Made by a program: the position numbers and the translations under genes | Shown: piece after piece, positions 48,900 to 60,861 of the stretch | Layout: each line of letters begins with the position of its first letter | Position numbering within the stretch: position 1 is the first letter of the stretch | The notes under the pieces: model-generated | What the model was told of the DNA's origin: nothing | What the model saw: the letters and a program-made list of their open reading frames with translations, nothing else | The model's database searches: none | Source of the DNA: Rotaria socialis | Taxonomy: Eukaryota; Rotifera; Eurotatoria; Philodinida; Philodinidae | Assembly: GCA_905331475.1 (NCBI GenBank) | Contig: CAJNYU010000186.1 | Coordinates: 72,620 to 136,619 of the forward strand | Length of the DNA: 64,000 nucleotides | Direction: 5' to 3'

Positions 48900-50759
48900 T
48901 CATCGCCAATTGTTGTTCGACTCAGCTGATAATAAAGATAAATCTAAAAATAAGCTATGAAAATAATTACTAATATGAGATTGATCATTTTTCATCTTAA
49001 AACCAAGCAATAGTAAGTTAAAACTTACTAATAGTATTTCAATAGAATATAAACTTACTTAAATCCATTTCATCAAATGATTGTGATTTTAATGTTAGTT
49101 CCAATTTATGTTTCTTGTCCGATGATTCTGAATTTTCAACGTCGAATTCATTTATAGTTGTTTCCTGTAATGATATAGTACGTGAGGCAAATAATTGTCG
49201 TCGACGATTTTTTATTGCTGTTTTTATAGAATTAGAGGATCGATTTTGAGGATTAACAGTTTTTTCAAACATTGACTTATTGTTTCGAAGTTTCGTCGAT
49301 AAGTTATTACTAACGATTGTTTGAATACGTCCTAATAAATGATTAAATTGATCTGCGTTTACGATTGTAGACGATGGATCAGATCTATTAGAATTATTTG
49401 ATATTTCTGCTTCGGTGATAGCTGTCAATAAGGCTTCATTGTCATTCAATGTCTCAGGTGCATGATCGATGTCAGCTGTTACTGATGTTGACTGTAAAGA
49501 TGATAAGTAATTTAATAAAAGAGATGAAATGCGATAAATGAGAATATCTTCTTTATGCGAATCAGTCACTTGAGAAGTATTTTTCATCTTGTCCAATTCA
49601 ACTGGAGTAGAACTCGATACTGTGATATCGTTAGGGGTCCAATCAGGAACAATAGTTATCTGTTTAAGATAAAAATAAAACGAGAGAAAATTTTAATTTG
49701 ATATTTAATTATAAAACTTACATTATTTTGACTTGAGGAAGCTGTTGAACTTTTCTGTGAACCTTTTCTACTGTTAGGTTTTGAAAGAGGTTCATGCGAC
49801 AATAAATGATTGAAATAATAAGTACTGGATCGATTCATAGGAACTGCAACACTTTCTTGATTTGTATTATGGTGTTCGCAACATAGAGTTGTTGAATTTA
49901 AGAAAGTTTTCGAATCATCTTCATTAGTTGAATAGCTAGCTGCCGTGTCTGATCTAGATCGTATCATATTTTCTGTTGGTAAGTTGCTACCTGACTGCTG
50001 TTGAGATACAGTTGAAGCAAGTAAATTGAGTAAACTATTAATTTTGATATATTTAGATGCGAGTAAAGGATTTTCTTTGTCTAGACTATTCATTAAACGA
50101 ACATTATTTATTCGTTGAATAAAATTTTCATCGTCAAATATTGAATTTGAATTATGTATTTGTCCTGCCAATGCAAGATCATAAATACCTTGTTTATATA
50201 ATTCATACTGATTGTATGGCGTAAGAATAGATGCAATTTGAGCTTGATCGATAACTGATTTAATAAAGATTAATTTTCGTACAGCATGGCGAAAACGACG
50301 AAGTATAGCTTCCCGCCGACGAATACTACTTTGATAAGTACCATCAATTACCAGTTTTGCTTGCGATGAAGCCAGTAATGCAGCTGAAACATTTCTAAAA
50401 TGAAGAGCACCAAATATGACTGGACCAAGTGCAAGATGATAAGGACCCAGCAAAATATGAAGAGTATCATCACGATTGTCAACAAACGTTTTAGCTGAAT
50501 AAATTTGTGAAAGCCGACCAATTGTTTGTGATATATTATTAATTTTGAATAGTTCTTAATAAAATAAAGTAAAGAATAATAGTCAAATGTGTGGTTTTGT
50601 ATTGTTCAATGGTTAAAATTACATACCTAATTCTATGACGGGTTTTAAATCAGGAAATAAGTTAGTTAACTTTTCGAGTTTACATGTATTTGATTTCGTG
50701 TCATCTACGAAAAACCTGTATGGTATAAGTCGATAAGCTTCGCTATCCATTGAAGCCAT
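48900..50759 (-). CDS. Uncharacterised conserved-looking protein, about 537 residues
   Basis: Minus-strand exons 50627-50759, 49722-50554, 49059-49659 and a possible last exon 48900-48943; all joins keep frame. The N-terminal half looks like a folded helical domain (LEKLTNLFPDLKPVIELELF, ILLGPYHLALGPVIFGALHF, SSIRRREAILRRFRHAVRKL, YELYKQGIYDLALAGQI). The C-terminal half is Ser/Asn/Thr-rich and probably disordered, with a basic patch (AIKNRRRQLFASR). I cannot name the family. If the last donor is skipped, the frame stops seven codons later at 49039. Start: the first ATG, with a second in frame three codons on. A 231-bp inverted-repeat element sits 79 bp upstream of the ATG, in the likely 5' UTR or promoter. 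Confidence 0.65.
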
Positions 50760-50837
50760 GGTACATGTAAATTACCAAATATCAGAATTAATTTCCTGGA
50801 TAAATAGATACTTCATATATTGAGAAACTTTTACTAC

Positions 50838-51068
50838 TAGGGATGTAACAATACCATTTGGAGACACATAAAGATTGCCAATTTTCACAATGAAAATCTA
50901 CCAATACTGGGAATCTTTTCTATTGGTATTGGTATTCTATATATTCCTACCAGATAGAACTTACTTCGCTGGTTATAACTAGCGCAAAGTATGGGTTAGT
51001 ATTGGTAGATTTTCATTGTGAAAATTGGCAATCTTTATGTGTCTCCAAATGGTATTGTTACATCCCTA
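50838..51068. mobile_element. 231-bp foldback MITE, hAT-type
   Basis: Almost the entire element is a pair of long inverted repeats of about 70 bp starting TAGGGATGTAACAATACCAT and ending in its complement. The flanking 8-mers TTTACTAC (50830-50837) and CTTACTAC (51069-51076) match at 7 of 8, which fits an 8-bp target-site duplication. It has no coding capacity. Near-perfect arms suggest it is young. Confidence 0.88.
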
Positions 51069-51411
51069 CTTACTACAAAACGATTTACACAAGTGTGTCT
51101 TCAACAATAATTATATACACAAGGTGATAAAGGAAAAAAATACGTTGTATACATAGTGAATGCACGATTTTAATGCGCACGTTGAAATATCATGTATAAT
51201 TAACATGTTATATTTTTTATGTACAGTTATTTTCTCTATATCATTCGTTGTTTCATTCTCTGTGCATTACCTTTCGTTTTTTCTCAACTGGATTAATAAT
51301 GCATGTCGGCAAAAACATGCGACTACCGTATTCCATGATTCATGAAGTGTATGAATACTGTCTCATTCATCGTTGACAGAAATTGGTTGTACTGTAAGCG
51401 TGTGTTGTATC

Positions 51412-52515
51412 TAGAGGCGGCGCCAGGAATTCAGACTGGGGTGGGCTCGAACTACCTTAGTTTTGAAAACTGAAAAAATGAATGGAAAATTTGTCGAATT
51501 TTTGGATCAGTCAAAACTGTTGCTTATTCCATGCTAAATAGTTCGCATGAATGTATAGAAGGCTTGGAGTAGTTTTTGATCGGGTTGCCACACCTTCCGC
51601 TTTTTCACTAAAAACAAACTTTCTTTTTTTATTGAACAATTCTGCGTACAACAATAAACTAGATAAGATGCTACTCGATGAAAGTTTCTTAGGAAATTAT
51701 TTTCTAACTCATAATTTTCTTGAATTATAGTAAAACTTGCGCTTCGCACAATAGATTTTCCAATAGATTTTTCCGTTAAAACACTTCCGCTTCATTTTGG
51801 CTTCCAATACGAAATGCGTTCTCCTTGACTTGAAATACTATTAAATAACAGAAAATTTCTTTCGAGTTCTTGTTCATCTGCTAATATGATAGATGAAACC
51901 GAAGTCATACTCGATCGCTGTATGTAAGAAATAATATTTTTCTCTTGGTTTTGTGAAAAGCAAGCATTATTTTTTGACAGCGTATGTTTTTCGGGCAAAC
52001 CTTTTATCTTGTGTGCCAAAAAGGAATCATCTTCGGCGTGTATATGAAAGGTAAAATATATAATTTCTCATATTGCTGTGAAAACTGGGTTAAAATGTTT
52101 TTGATTCCACACTATTCGCATAAACCTTCAAAGCCCTGTATTAAAAAGGTGCTGCCTTCAGTGGCATATTCACTTCGTAAATTCGTGAACTGATAGTTCC
52201 AATACCGTCATTTCAGTATTACAGAAGGAGTATTTTTGGGAAGATAAAAATTTTTTCGAAACAACAGCTTTCCACTTTTTCCCGCTATTTGCCGCTTTTT
52301 GGATCTGATGAGGTGGCAACCCTGTTTTCAATCGTCATCCAATAGAAAATACGTAAGAATCTTTCTTTATCTTTATCTTTATCATAGCTAGCAGTCGTAT
52401 GCTGGGGCATCACTTGTATAAAATGATCATTGATTTTTTCAGAAACCTTAACAAATTTCTGGGTGGGCTCAAAACATTTTAGGGTGGGCTTAGCCCGCCC
52501 CTGGCGCCGCCACTA
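51412..52515. mobile_element. hAT-like MITE, 1,104 bp including a nested insertion
   Basis: Terminal inverted repeats TAGAGGCGGCGCCAGG (left) and its complement with one difference (right), with GGGTGGGCTC motifs inside both ends. It is flanked by perfect 8-bp direct repeats GTTGTATC at 51404-51411 and 52516-52523, the hallmark of hAT insertion. Without the nested 744-bp element and one 8-bp repeat, it would be about 352 bp. No transposase. Confidence 0.9.
51581..52324. mobile_element. Nested hAT-like element, relative of 33609-34638
   Basis: Ends CGGGTTGCCACACCTTCCGC (left) and, reversed, CAGGGTTGCCACCTC (right); the interior matches the element at 33609 in several stretches (for example AACTAGATAA, the TTTCTAAC/TATAATT region and GCCAAAAAGGA). 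It is shorter by about 290 bp. Flanking 8-mers TTTTTGAT and TTTTCAAT agree at 6 of 8. It inserted into the MITE at 51412. No transposase. Confidence 0.82.
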
Positions 52516-52807
52516 GTTGTATCGAATCCTTGCAATGTTTTCCGTTCGTTAACTGACGATAGATGAAGGTAAACAGATATCTATCTACTTAAATTACTTC
52601 CGTTCTCTGCTTGTAATCATACATTAAAACGAAATTTGCATGATGCGATATAAATATTTCTAAGTTGTAAGCTGCACGACTACGATTATATTTCAGCGAT
52701 ACATGGTGAACTCGTCAAAACGATCGAACTGGATCAGAGTACAATTCTCTATATGATATTTGCCACAACTTGAGATGATCTATCAGTTCACGAATATACT
52801 ATTCTAA

Positions 52808-53696
52808 CCAAGGGGGAAACATCGTACTTTGACTCCTCAAAGTACAAAAGTACATCAAAGTATCCCGAAGTACTTGGAAGTACCTCGAAGTATTTCAAAG
52901 TACTTCAAAGTACTTCAAAGTACCACGAAATACTTCAAAGTACCTCGAAGTACAAGGAAATTATTTAAAATATTAAATTGACCAAAATTTCTTCTCGTTT
53001 CTTGCATTGATAATAAGAGTGTCTATCGGCTTAGCTAGGAATTGGTAATTTCTTAAATCAAAAATTAAGGAAAATTTTGAGGGTGTCCGGTTTGAAAAGA
53101 AAATATTAATTTCTTGTACTGTATCACAACAATATGTTCTCAGCTTACCTACCCAGGAGAATCATTCCGACAGTAGGATTCGATCGGATTCAAACAAGTC
53201 TCAGACAGTGAATAAACCGAATACCATATATGTTTCAATAAAACCGACGAAATCTTATAGGATTCCTGGACACGGACCTACATTCGGATCCTTGGTATTG
53301 GATCCGATGTCGGATTTAAACGGAATTCAACTCTATTGAATCACCCTTGCGCTCTGATGGCTCAAAATGGTTATTTGATCGTTAATAAGAAAATGATTTT
53401 TTCCGTCGGAACCGACAATAGACCTATGTCCAGGAATCCTATCGGATTCTGCTAGGGACCCGGATCCCATAGGATTCGATAAGATCCGTTGTCGGATTCA
53501 TTCACCTGGGTAGGAGGCAGATTCAATACCATTGTACATGTTCTAGTGTCTGAATGAAAGCCTATCCAAGGGTAAAACGTCGTACTTTTCTACTTTGAAC
53601 TATACAACTAAGTACAAAAGTATTTCAAAGTACCTCAAAGTACTTCAAAGTACCTCAAAGTGTTTAAAGTACAAAAGTACGATGTTCCCCCCTTGG
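52808..53696. repeat. Inverted-repeat element with AAGTAC sub-terminal arrays
   Basis: The left end reads CCAAGGGGGAAACATCGTAC and the right end is close to its reverse complement (GTACGATGTTCCCCCCTTGG). Both ends carry arrays of CAAAGTACTT/CGAAGTACCT units. A third end-like motif, CCAAGGGTAAAACGTCGTAC at 53566, pairs with the right end and makes 53566-53696 a small foldback on its own. No target-site duplication was found. Sub-terminal arrays of this kind are known as transposase-binding sites in other DNA transposons; that is inference here. Confidence 0.75.
53148..53514. repeat. Nested 367-bp foldback, CCTACCCAGG ends
   Basis: CCTACCCAGG at 53148 and CCTGGGTAGG ending at 53514 open an inverted repeat of about 24 bp with few mismatches. 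Inside, GGATTC/TCGGATTC motifs recur and the two halves pair again (TAGGATTCCTGGACA near 53260 against TGTCCAGGAATCCTA near 53428). It lies within 52808-53696. Confidence 0.7.
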
Positions 53697-53755
53697 AAAT
53701 GTCTCCTTAAGTTTTTTATGTTGAAAAAAAAAATACTTGAAACAAGCTATCATCG

Positions 53756-54109
53756 TTAATTCACATTACCATTCAATAGAAATACAATAACAGTCGCATC
53801 AGTTGTCATGTTTCGTCCTGCGATTTCTAAGGTCTTGACTGAACCTGGGCAATATATAGACGTGCCAGTCACAGTCCATAACTGGCTTGGCTGCCCATAC
53901 CTAAGCCATGCAACCATATTGACTCCATGGATTTCAGTATAGGTATCCAAAACATTTCCAGTAGCTCCGTTTTCAATGGTATTATCTCGAATGAAATGCC
54001 ACAGTTGAGTCGATCGATCTCCGTTGGTTCCATTCTTCATAGACCACGTAAAAATATAGTTGAGGGGTTGTGTTGAATTATTGTAAATATCAAGCACAAA
54101 ACCATACAT
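53756..54109 (-). CDS. Small ricin-B-like (beta-trefoil) lectin, 117 residues
   Basis: A single-exon minus-strand frame with an in-frame stop just upstream of its ATG, so the start is well set. Two repeats carry QxW-type motifs (STQLWHFIRD and PSQLWTVTGT) preceded by GNVLDTYTEIHG and MVAWLRYG, as in carbohydrate-binding ricin-type beta-trefoil domains. Only about two of the usual three repeats are visible, no catalytic domain is attached and there is no signal peptide. The likely role is sugar binding; a toxin function is not suggested. Base composition is less AT-rich than the flanks and the ORF is intronless, unlike other genes here, so horizontal acquisition is possible. It lies 60 bp from a repeat element. 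Confidence 0.65.
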   Translation of the reverse strand: MYGFVLDIYNNSTQPLNYIFTWSMKNGTNGDRSTQLWHFIRDNTIENGATGNVLDTYTEIHGVNMVAWLRYGQPSQLWTVTGTSIYCPGSVKTLEIAGRNMTTDATVIVFLLNGNVN

Positions 54110-57100
54110 TAAGGATCAAATGTGGTAGCCTAGAAAGTACTTCTCAATTGAAATCAAATTTAACGACAGATTTTTGTAAACTAAAAAAACTCATATCTAC
54201 AATAGTGGCAATATTTCGACAAGTTGAACAAAATTATAGCTGATATTATTCGAAGTATATTGTAGGATAAGTGAGATCATGCTGTAGTTCACATATGTAC
54301 TGAATAAATCAGAAGAAGTTCTTCCTAATCAAAAACTGTGACACATATTTGGAATATTTTGTCTAATCAGTTTCGTTTATCAGCCCTTTGCTTAAGTAGA
54401 GCAGGATTTTTACCATTATTCACCATTTCCTATTCCGAGTAAAAAATTAATAGAATAGAGTGAATTATAGCCAATTTGAGCACAAAGACATTGCTAATAG
54501 AACTAACTAATCACGCTGTACGAGCGATACACTTAAAAGGCTCATCGGTTTCCATTTTCAGCACTTTCGGAAAGTGAATTCTTTAACTTATGAAGTTTTT
54601 TTGATAGGACGAGACATTGTAAAAAGACCATCAGTGACAGAAATGCACTGGCAAATTCTAAAAGTGATCCATACCGATCGCATACTGGTGGAAGCCTAAG
54701 CATAATGAGCGCTTAGAATATTTGTTATGACATCAAAACAAAAATTCTGCGTGATTTATGGTATAATAGATAATTTAGAAAGGCGATTCCAGATAATTTT
54801 TTTTACATCACACATACACGAGAAGAAATTAATTAACTTTTCATAAATATAAAGCAAACTATATAAGCACTACTAGAGGAACAACGTATTATATTGATAT
54901 TCATACTACAATAGTATCCTCAATATGTAGCTTTACTAACAAGATTTTGATGAATTTATGAATACTTTTATCTATTAAATATATTTGTCAGGATATCGTC
55001 ATTATACAAAAAAGAATCGGTGAAATTTCTTTCTCTCTATGGAATTACTGAAAAATATCACAAAATAACGAAGATAATTCATAGAATACAGAAAGTTGCT
55101 AATTGTTTACAGCTTGTTAACTTTACAATTATTCAGTTAAATAAAACGACAATTAAAATATATTCTCTTAATCTCATATAGCTAGTTTTTAGTTAAAGAT
55201 TTTCTCAACAAAGCTCGTCAATTTGCAGCTGTTTCTCCACCCATTTTTCTCATTTGTCAAGGAAACACCCAAGAATTCTAAAAAAAAGTCTTCATATATA
55301 TGGTATTCATCTTCCCGGTAAAAAGCCATGTGCACAATTAACTTTTCTTTCACGAAATAAAATTGTTTCACCAGTAGAACTTTCTATTTACTAATTGTTT
55401 ATCACATTTAGCTAGTTCCGTGATGTTACCATTTATTGAATAGTAAGAAATTCGATATAAAAAAAAGTTAATTTTCTTTTTTATTTAAATAATCTAAAGA
55501 GAAACTAATCATATTTAATATCTGTAAAAAGCCAAAGCATTAACAAATCATTTTTTGTTTTGTTTGGTATTAATTGTCAATGTCTTAGCGATGCACTGAT
55601 ATCATTTTTAACGATCGAACTAACAGAAAGGCGCGTTCATTCAAAACTTTCATAAATATTTCTTACCATTATTATATATTCAATATGTTATTGTGGTTTG
55701 TTTGATTTAAAATTTAAATAAGATTACAACAGGTCACTTTAGTTTTAGTTTTAGTTTTGCAACGAAGTGATTTTATTTAAAATAAAACAGGATTGGTTTT
55801 GAAAATATTGAATTATTAAATCAATAATAGTGGTTTGGAAGTTATATAATTAGTTCACTATTAGAATACAGTTATTAATATCCATAGAAAAGTTTAAAAA
55901 AATTATATTTTGGTTTACAATAAAAAAAAAGGTTGAATGAATTTGAGAAATTATCGAGCGCAAATTAATTTGTGACTTTTAAAACTAACGAGAAAAGAAC
56001 TAGAAGTATCACGATTTTTTTCTTATTGCCTGTTAGGCTAACCGTTGTCAAAATGCAAAATAAATCATATTACTGTTAAAACTGCTTTCTTTTTAATTTA
56101 TGAAATGATATTCAAACTACGAATGAGAAAAATGTGTCTTTTTGAATTTAAAAGCATTAAGAGCTCTTGTATTACGAATTGTTGAAATAAATGGGAAAAA
56201 CTATGATAATATAAAGTATTAATTTCACAGAAGCTAAGAACATTTTTTTCGTTTATTGATAAGTAAAATAGCAATTAAATAAGCAAATCATTTAATTCGA
56301 ACTTTTGATGATTTTAACCATCGGTGTCCAGAGAACTTGTAAAACTTTTTTTCGACAGAAATAGTGAAAGTACACTTCTCTAAGTATGTTGCACCGTTAG
56401 GAAAAGCTTGTTAGCGCAGTCCCTTTGGGGCTGAAATGTGGAACTCACAATACTGTTACTGCTAGTAGATCATTTAGTACACTGTCTTATGTAATGAAAC
56501 ATGATTAGAAGTTCGGATGAATTGAAATGAAATAGTAAAAGATTATTACCAAGAAAATTTGATTTCCTAATTAAGCGAAGTCAAGCTTGCTAAGAAAATG
56601 TCAAATTTTGTTCAACGATAAATTTAGATGTCGTTGGATTTTTTCGACTTTTATAATGATTGAAGGGAGGCAGTGTCTCTGAGGGGGTAATCTAATTAGT
56701 CTAATTGATAATTAGTACAACTTTAAATTAATTAATATCTTTAATGGGAAGGGGGTGGGGAACCACAAAAATCCCACTTTTAAACTTACACTCACCGTTT
56801 TCTTCGAAAATATATGCGAGTTCCACAAAAGTATAGTTCTTTATTTAGGACATAAAAAACTTTAACCTACACCCTCACAAGTTCAGTATTTGGTACGGAT
56901 GATTATAATTTACGAAATAAAATGTCATTTATATGTATATTACTTGATTTATAGTAATGTGAAAATTTTAATATAATTAGATACACTCGAATGATGAGCG
57001 AAAGATGTTGAAGAAAAAAAATATAATTATATTGCATTAACAATATTAGGCGCAAAAGCAATCAGAAAAAAACAAGGACCCACACACAACAAGCATCAGG

Positions 57101-57213
57101 ATAACATAAGTGACGATTATGTAGTCACACCTTCCAGGCCTTCCTTGACTCCGTCACTGGGCGATAGAATGCGTTTTTCTCGACTTTCTAATAAGAAGGT
57201 CAAATGTCATAGT
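54110..57213. other. Gene-poor spacer of about 3.1 kb
   Basis: Very AT-rich. Contains a short TTTTAG array (near 55738-55757) and a G-rich stretch near 56746-56760. No gene or element recognised. Confidence 0.4.
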
Positions 57214-57566
57214 TGCGCAAGTACGGGTACAACTTGTACTGGGAAATTTACATAGAGACTGAAAGCTCCGCTAGTGACACCGAGGATACACTTGTGCTAG
57301 CATGAACTCGGCTGTACTACCCCGCCTTCCCTCCCCAAAAACCTAGAATTCTAGAATTCGTGTGCCAGATGGTACAACCACGTACATGGAAGTACACGCC
57401 AGTACATGCCAATACATGAACTCTAGAAATTCTAGGTTTTTTTTTGGGGGGGGGCGGGATAGTACAGCTGAGTTCATGCTAGTACAAGTGTATCCTCGGT
57501 GTCACTAGCGGAGCTTTCAGTCTCTATGTAAGTTGCCCAGTACAAGTTGTACCCGTACTTACGCAG
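57214..57566. repeat. Large foldback with about 145-bp arms
   Basis: The left arm begins GCGCAAGTACGGGTACAACT and continues through GACTGAAAGCTCCGCTAGTG, GAGGATACACTTGT and CATGAACTCGGCTGTACTA to CCTAGAATTCTAGA. The right arm is its close reverse complement and ends near 57566. The loop of roughly 50 bp contains repeated GTACATG-like words. No coding capacity and no clear target-site duplication. Confidence 0.85.
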
Positions 57567-58930
57567 CCCTCTGAAACGTTATTAAATCTCTCAGACTTCA
57601 GGGTAATAGTTGATATCAGTTATTTTGCTAGCATAAAGAAAAAATCAATGAGCTAGGATGTAGAAAGAGAAATGTGTGTAACCAACTATATAAAATAGTT
57701 TATGTAAGCCTAATTGACGACAAGAGTGCAAAAATAGTATTGAATTTAGTCGTTAATGTCGAGTTTTCGATCCCTTTTTAGGCAATTTCTTCGCTACATA
57801 GCTCTACTTAAAATCTTTGGAACCAATATTATTAACAAATTTCTTACTTGGTTGATGTCATCTTACTAAATTACAGTGTAATTTGGCATTGCTATGAGTA
57901 ACAACGATAAAATATTGTATGGCTACACTTTATAAGCTCGATTGTTTTGATTGCAATTTACTATTTGCCAAACTGCTAACGTCTTCTATTGAGACTTCAC
58001 ACAGATGAAATAATAATAACAATTAATTTAGTATGTTGACGTCGCGTCTATTTTTTTTCTTTGGATTCTATTTTTTAATACTCAAAATTGATTTTTAAAT
58101 AAATTTCATTTTACGTATGAAAATTTTCAAAAAAAACTAAAATGCACGAGTTTTCTATTTGCATTACGTTTTTCTTTGTTTCTTTTGACTCACATATGAT
58201 AACTGTTAAAAAAAAAACAGAGTTTCATCTCGGTTTTTTTGTGAAGGAAAAAACAAGCGCATATTACTCTCTTTATTTTCACGTTATCTTTTACGTACAA
58301 ATAAATGAAAGTAACAAACGTAAATCTGGGAATATCTAATGAGATCTATCATTATATTGCTGTATTTGGTGAGAGTTAACTGTTTTTTTTGTCTCTACGT
58401 TCTTTTTCTTTCCGTTTCTAACGAATTCTGTTGTTGTGTAATCATCATCGTTACCTTTTTCTTTACTGCTCCTATTGAAACTTCTTCACTCGAACGCTGT
58501 AACGCATAGAATATTGTTTGAAACTGTATGTCCATTCGTTTCTCTCGCTCGTTCTCTCTCCGTTAAATCAATATTGACTAAGAAATAATGCTGTTAAAAT
58601 ACATTTTATAGCAGTACTCTATCGACGTACAAGCCGTTGCTCACCCTTAAGGCTTAGATTTACAAGGGAAAAAAAGAAAATTCTTTTCGTTTCTCTTTTT
58701 TTTGCAACATCGAATATACTATTAAACAGCATGTGAGATTCATGCAAAGGCATTGCTATTCATTCTTTACTGTTTCAACCAGATAAGGCATCAACCTATT
58801 TTTTTATGTGTTTGCCGATAAGACTCTTATTAGATAAAGCTATGAAACCGACTTGTTTAACAAGTTCTGAACCGAGTTATATCTTATACGTTGTTTTTAG
58901 TTGCATTTGTTCGTTGTTATAGAATCAGAC
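57567..58930. other. Intergenic and 5' region of the next gene
   Basis: AT-rich. A T-rich tract ending TTTTTAG at 58900 and another acceptor-like site (TTATAG) at about 58921 suggest that an upstream non-coding or short coding exon of the next gene may exist, but I could not place it. Confidence 0.4.
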
Positions 58931-60861
58931 ATGTTGCCAACGCAAGAAAGTTTCGCTATGCAAACGGATATACTACCAACACAAAACATAGGACATCTAG
59001 AGCAAAACCAGCCACAAGTATATTCGTTACTGGCGAGCTCAACTAGCTCTTCATCAATAAAAAAACCTCGAAGGAAAAAGACAACGAAATTGCAAGAAAC
59101 TATTCCCGTCATGGTTAATCCACAGATAACAAGGACGTCTACTGGTGTTACATTTGGTGCGCCTCACCATCATTCGACAACTATACCAGAATCTATATCA
59201 CCATTCGTATCTGCACGTCTTTTAAATAGTCACCCATTGCCAGTTAGATTTTTCATAGAACAAGATTCATGTGATTCAAATAATAACATCAATCATAGTC
59301 AAACGTCATCTCTTTCTATCCCTTTGACATCTTCAGTATCAGTTCAAACCCAACAAAATCCTTCGTGGTCGAATAATTTTGTGTCAGTTATGAACTCGAA
59401 TGCATTGTCGCAAATGGTTGCAGAATCGCAGCTTTTCGGGTTAAATCGACTATTCAACAATAAAATTGATGAGAAAACGGCATCTGCTTGTTTAACACAA
59501 CACAATGACTATCAACATATTAGTCCATCGCTTACAATTAGTCGAAAAGAGTCTCCTATCAACCACTTTCACACTATCCCATCTCCATTATCTTCTGTTT
59601 CACCTACAAAGTCAAAACATAGTAAGATAATATAAAAAAAACTAAACATCGTAAATATACATGCCGAATATAAAACATTTCCTTCTTCCATTCAGAACAC
59701 TCTAAAAGACAAGATTCTCGTAACTTCATTGAACATGAAAATGCAAGACAATATATGTCACCCTGCCCAACAACTTTTACGCAGTCTACAGTTTCAAACG
59801 ATTTACCGTCTATAATACCAACATCTGTAACTGCGATGACGATTAACTCTGACGAACCTTCAATGCCTATGGACATATCAACGACGACGAATTTCATTCC
59901 ATTGACACCACCTGCTTCCATAAACTCAACAAAGTCTCCACCAACTAATGTTAACAATGAGTATTGTTTTATACCAATTCAAAAACGTTTACTACCGCCG
60001 GCCGCAAACAATATTACTGATTCAAACTTGATATCACAACAATATTATCATGATCAAGGATTTTCTCATCTGCAAAACACTACGACCAATGAAAGCATAA
60101 ATAGGCTGCCCTACAATTTCCATCGTTTATTAGCTGATGCAAATCAAAAATATTGTATGGTTTCTTCTGATTTGAAACCAACGAATATTTTACCAATAGC
60201 ATGTTCTACAACGCCTCGAATACTGATCCCATCGGATTTACAAAAGGAAAGAAAAAAACGTGAAAAATCAATCCACAAATCGAAAATACTGGAATTTCCG
60301 ATAGTGCCCATGGTAACAGAAAAGCAGGCTTTGATTTCTAAAACACTAACAACAACTAAATCTACTACTATCAGCAGTACTACTGCTACTAGTAGTAACG
60401 GTAAAGAAAGAAACCTTAAGCTTACAAGTAAGGCTGATATTCGAACTAAAAAACAATTACGACGCATATCACGCCAAAATCGATTGGCTATTCTGAAGTT
60501 CATGATGCGAAAACGCAAGCAACAAAAGCAAGAACGAATATCGATATCAAAAGCTCCTGAACAGAAAACAGAACAAGTAGTACCGAAATTGGTCAGCCCT
60601 TCTATAACCAATGCAGACATAGTCGAGCCACATTTACCAGATATTATTGCGTCAAGTTTAAAAATTTCTTTTGATGCAGCTCAAAACATTGAGTCGATAT
60701 CTCTTTATTATCATCAACGACGCAAACCTGACAATGTTCATAAAAATTCATCTAGCTCATTGACTAATAATGACAATAAGCTGAGCCTTCTGATTGAAGC
60801 AGTTGAACTTATCGAAACATTGCATGGCAACTCGAAATATATCCTACCTTCAGATAAATGA
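58931..60861 (+). CDS. Uncharacterised Ser/Thr-rich, basic protein, about 619 residues
   Basis: Two exons, 58931-59621 and 59696-60861, join in frame (carry base A across a 74-nt intron). The first ATG in frame is at 58931; the frame is open further upstream, so an earlier exon may add residues. Most of the protein is Ser/Thr/Asn/Gln/Pro-rich and probably disordered. A basic cluster near the N-terminus (KKPRRKKTTK) looks like a nuclear localisation signal. Residues of about 470-520 form a lysine/arginine-rich helix (RTKKQLRRISRQNRLAILKF then MMRKRKQQKQERIS). The C-terminus is a short helix (LSLLIEAVELIETLHG). I infer a nuclear regulator but recognise no family. Confidence 0.6.

Noticed and set aside
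55738..55757. TTTTAG tandem run as a telomere-like array
   Set aside because: Only about three units, with no extended array or subtelomeric features.
60144..60620. 158-codon minus-strand frame
   Set aside because: Antisense to the large second exon of the gene at 58931, whose + frame continues in phase with exon 1.
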